DNA of 17,370 nt from Dehalococcoidia bacterium UBA5760 (GTDB lineage: Bacteria; Chloroflexota; Dehalococcoidia; Dehalococcoidales; UBA5760): contig DIFA01000015.1 in assembly GCA_002418895.1 (NCBI GenBank), forward strand, positions 1 to 17,370. The letters run 5' to 3'. The first letter of the stretch is position 1. Each line of letters starts with the position of its first letter. Below, one piece after another: positions 15,815-17,370 of the stretch. The notes beneath the pieces are model-generated. The model saw nothing but the letters and a program-made list of their open reading frames with translations. It was not told the DNA's origin and made no database searches. The position numbers and the translations under genes were made by a program.

Positions 15815-15847
15815 TTCGACTCAAGTTATCGCCTTTCAAAATATAAT

Positions 15848-15877
15848 TCTATATCTTGAACTTAGTAGTTATATCAA
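15848..15877 (-). promoter_or_regulatory. Promoter of the GAF-antiporter pair
   Basis: On the minus strand TTGATA (15872-15877) and TATAGA (15848-15853) are separated by 18 bases, in AT-rich sequence about 35-60 bases before the GAF start codon. Confidence 0.5.
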
Positions 15878-15894
15878 TCGTCAGGCAAATACCT

Positions 15895-15932
15895 AAAAAT
15901 AGCTTCCGGTACCAGTGGTCTGTAACCCGGAA
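15895..15932 (-). terminator. Terminator-like hairpin after the small minus-strand ORF
   Basis: On the minus strand TTCCGG (15927-15932) pairs with CCGGAA (15904-15909), followed two bases later by TATTTTT. It lies between the stop codon of the small ORF (15954) and the promoter of the GAF gene, where a terminator would be expected. The loop is long (about 17 bases), so the hairpin is not ideal. Confidence 0.45.
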
Positions 15933-15953
15933 TCCCATGTGATATGGGTAATA

Positions 15954-16091
15954 CTATACAACAATATTTGATGCTCCACAAACAACCTGGAAATTCCCAA
16001 AAGCTGGCATCCGGCATTTGAGATGATAATTTGTAGAGATAATCGCTTTGACCGCATGAGCCCTAATAATTCCGCCCGCCGTAGTTTCCAC
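15954..16091 (-). CDS. Possible small gene or gene remnant (45 residues)
   Basis: An open frame on the minus strand, too short to be found by size alone. From the GTG at 16091, with AAGGG seven bases upstream, it encodes 45 residues: VETTAGGIIRAHAVKAI is followed by NYHLKC and FGNFQVVCGASNIVV, then TAG. The reading frame stays open upstream to a TAA at 16152-16154 and reads like protein (for example PSSEYKGYTVET), yet contains no ATG, so it may instead be a truncated gene that lost its start. Composition and beta-strand-like alternation look protein-like, and a terminator-like hairpin follows. I do not recognise the family. Confidence 0.35.
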   Translation of the reverse strand: METTAGGIIRAHAVKAIISTNYHLKCRMPAFGNFQVVCGASNIVV

Positions 16092-16137
16092 CGTATAACC
16101 CTTGTATTCAGATGACGGTACTATTAAAAACGCTACA

Positions 16138-16146
16138 TGGTAAAAT
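16138..16146 (+). promoter_or_regulatory. Extended -10 candidate for the VLRF1 gene
   Basis: TGG-TAAAAT gives an extended -10 (TGn) 64 bases before the chosen start. No good -35 is seen, which is usual for extended -10 promoters. Confidence 0.35.
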
Positions 16147-16209
16147 TGTAGTTATCCACAAGTAGCCAGACTTATGCTCGTGTCGGGGAACCAATGGTCA
16201 GGAGGAAGA

Positions 16210-16950
16210 ATGTCATCTATCAGACGGTACAATTTAACTAAGGTAAAATTATTGCATTTACTGGAGGAATTAAAGACCAACTCTATAGAGGTCGGTTCCT
16301 TATACGTTCGGCCAAAGTCTTCAAAAGCAAGTATAGAAGGTATGCTGGAAACGATACTGGATATGAAGACAATACCTGAAGACCTATCTAACTTAATTGC
16401 GGAGTCCCGGACGGGAGGAATACTTTTTTGGGGACCGCATCACCGGTATCTGGTGATGCCTCCATTCCCTGTTGCGGAAGAAAGTGTTTCCAACACCTGT
16501 GAAATTGAACCCCTTTATTTCCTAATGCGCCATGAATTTCTTCTAGGTCTGGTAATTGTAAGGCTCGGGGCATATGGTATTGGCGTTTTTCAGGGTGAAA
16601 ACTTGCTTTCCAGCAAGGTTGGCACAGGCTTGGTACATTCCCGCCACCGTCAGGGGGGATCTTCGTCCCAAAGATTTGAGCGACATCGTGAGAAGCAGAT
16701 GGAAACCTTTTTTACGCGGGTCTGCCAGCATACCAGGGGACAGTTAGATCCCTATGCCAGACTATTGGATTATGTTATTTATGGAGGTACCAGGAAAACC
16801 ATACTGGATTTCCGAAAGCAATGTCACTTTCTCCAAGAGTTTGATACGAAGACCTTAGATCGGTTGCTTAACATTAGAGAACCTAAACAATCAGGACTTG
16901 CAGAAGGGATCCAGGAAGCCTGGTCAAGCCGGGTAATCCAATGGACTTAG
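16210..16950 (+). CDS. Vms1-like release factor / peptidyl-tRNA hydrolase (acVLRF1 type)
   Basis: The start is the ATG at 16210, because GGAGG at 16201-16205 lies four bases upstream; an earlier in-frame ATG at 16174 has no such site. The 246-residue protein carries the VLRF1 signature: a beta-rich first half (residues about 25-130, ending LGAYGIGVFQGENLL), then GTGLVHSRHRQ and GGSSSQRFERHRE (149-161), and a helix continuing to HTRGQLDP. The loop corresponds to the GGQ-like catalytic loop of eRF1 and to the Gln loop of Vms1/ANKZF1, with Q154 the likely catalytic glutamine. Family knowledge: Vms1 cleaves peptidyl-tRNA on stalled 60S subunits, and a bacterial clade (acVLRF1) occurs in Actinobacteria and Chloroflexi. 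A role in ribosome rescue is therefore inferred. It has no zinc finger, ankyrin or UBA domain. It is transcribed away from the GAF-antiporter pair. Confidence 0.82.
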   Translation: MSSIRRYNLTKVKLLHLLEELKTNSIEVGSLYVRPKSSKASIEGMLETILDMKTIPEDLSNLIAESRTGGILFWGPHHRYLVMPPFPVAEESVSNTCEIEPLYFLMRHEFLLGLVIVRLGAYGIGVFQGENLLSSKVGTGLVHSRHRQGGSSSQRFERHREKQMETFFTRVCQHTRGQLDPYARLLDYVIYGGTRKTILDFRKQCHFLQEFDTKTLDRLLNIREPKQSGLAEGIQEAWSSRVIQWT

Positions 16951-17370
16951 ACATAGCTCGCTCGTCTGAGTAGTGTAGCGGGTTTAACTCAAGCGGTCGC
17001 TTTCCGTTTGTGATTTATAGCCATCTTGTTCACTGCGGACCAGATCATATCCTGAAGGTTATACCGGACTCAAAATTCAAGGTTGGTTAGCGATAACGAT
17101 ATGGGTTACTTACCGTCGCTGATCCAATCTACCCTATCCCCAAACGCCTATTCAATCGGATGAAAAAGACGAGGTAATGACGAGTCATTTCAATCGGATT
17201 CATTTTCCACCACATAAGATCCGTGAAACCATCGACCAATCTATTATTGTTAGACCAACAGATAGCTGGCATTTAGTTGGTCATTCTTGCCGGAAAATAT
17301 GTTATTACCTTCATAGGTAACTCAATGAGTTAAAATAGAGGAGAGATCACAATCCGGCTGGAGCAATAAC
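16951..17370. other. Intergenic region with small repeats, no gene recognised
   Basis: No convincing reading frame was found on either strand. It holds a direct repeat TTCAATCGGAT at 17151-17161 and 17189-17199; a palindrome AATGAC-GA-GTCATT at 17176-17189 between them; an inverted repeat GACCAAC/GTTGGTC at 17253-17259 and 17276-17282; TTACCT/AGGTAA around TCAT at 17305-17320; and AACTCA/TGAGTT around A at 17319-17331. A GGAG at the very end may be the ribosome-binding site of a gene starting just outside the window. Confidence 0.4.

Noticed and set aside
16174..16209. Upstream ATG for the VLRF1 gene
   Set aside because: The strong GGAGG at 16201-16205 lies inside this extension and points to the ATG at 16210.
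17151..17199. CRISPR array
   Set aside because: Only two 11-base copies with a short gap; no regular repeats or spacers and no cas genes.

Overview
The window looks like a chromosomal segment of an anaerobic Chloroflexota bacterium, probably class Dehalococcoidia. This is an inference. It rests on a Vms1-like release factor of the clade known from Actinobacteria and Chloroflexi, a desulforedoxin-type iron protein that suggests anaerobic life, a very large secreted beta-propeller surface protein, and the general protein style. No rRNA, tRNA, intact mobile element or CRISPR array was found.

Layout. (1) 1-3018, minus: the first 1006 codons of an exported, cysteine-rich protein with BNR/sialidase-type repeats and a C-terminal Fn3-like domain, cut by the window edge. 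(2) 3019-3421: a divergent intergenic region with a possibly structured RNA segment and four GGTTRAA repeats exactly 11 bp apart, next to a TATAAT box. (3) 3422-5505, plus: an OmpR/PhoB-type response regulator and its membrane histidine kinase, overlapping by four bases. (4) 5578-5745, minus: a 55-residue desulforedoxin-like protein with a clear promoter and an inverted repeat over it. (5) 5962-10627, minus: 6-phosphofructokinase, a type II P-type cation ATPase with an unusual TM6 motif, and a CoA-binding protein. (6) 10910-13420, minus: a membrane-anchored protein with a zinc ribbon, a ZU5-like domain, a papain/C39-like cysteine peptidase and a PKD domain. Its perfect -35 box sits inside a perfect inverted repeat. 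Two diverged copies of a short sequence flank this gene. (7) 13839-15814, minus: a GAF-domain protein followed by a CPA2-type cation/proton antiporter, probably one operon. (8) 15954-16091, minus: a possible small gene with a terminator-like hairpin. (9) 16210-16950, plus: the Vms1-like peptidyl-tRNA hydrolase/release factor (acVLRF1 type). (10) 16951-17370: no recognisable gene, but several small repeats.

Functionally, most of the window concerns the cell envelope and ion balance: a surface propeller protein, a two-component system with a likely autoregulatory site, an ATP-driven cation pump, a cation/proton antiporter with a GAF protein, and an exported peptidase. Phosphofructokinase, desulforedoxin and VLRF1 are housekeeping or stress functions. 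The most promising items for follow-up are the multidomain exported peptidase with its embedded operator, the compact VLRF1, the 11-bp repeat array, and the ATPase lacking the usual TM6 aspartate.
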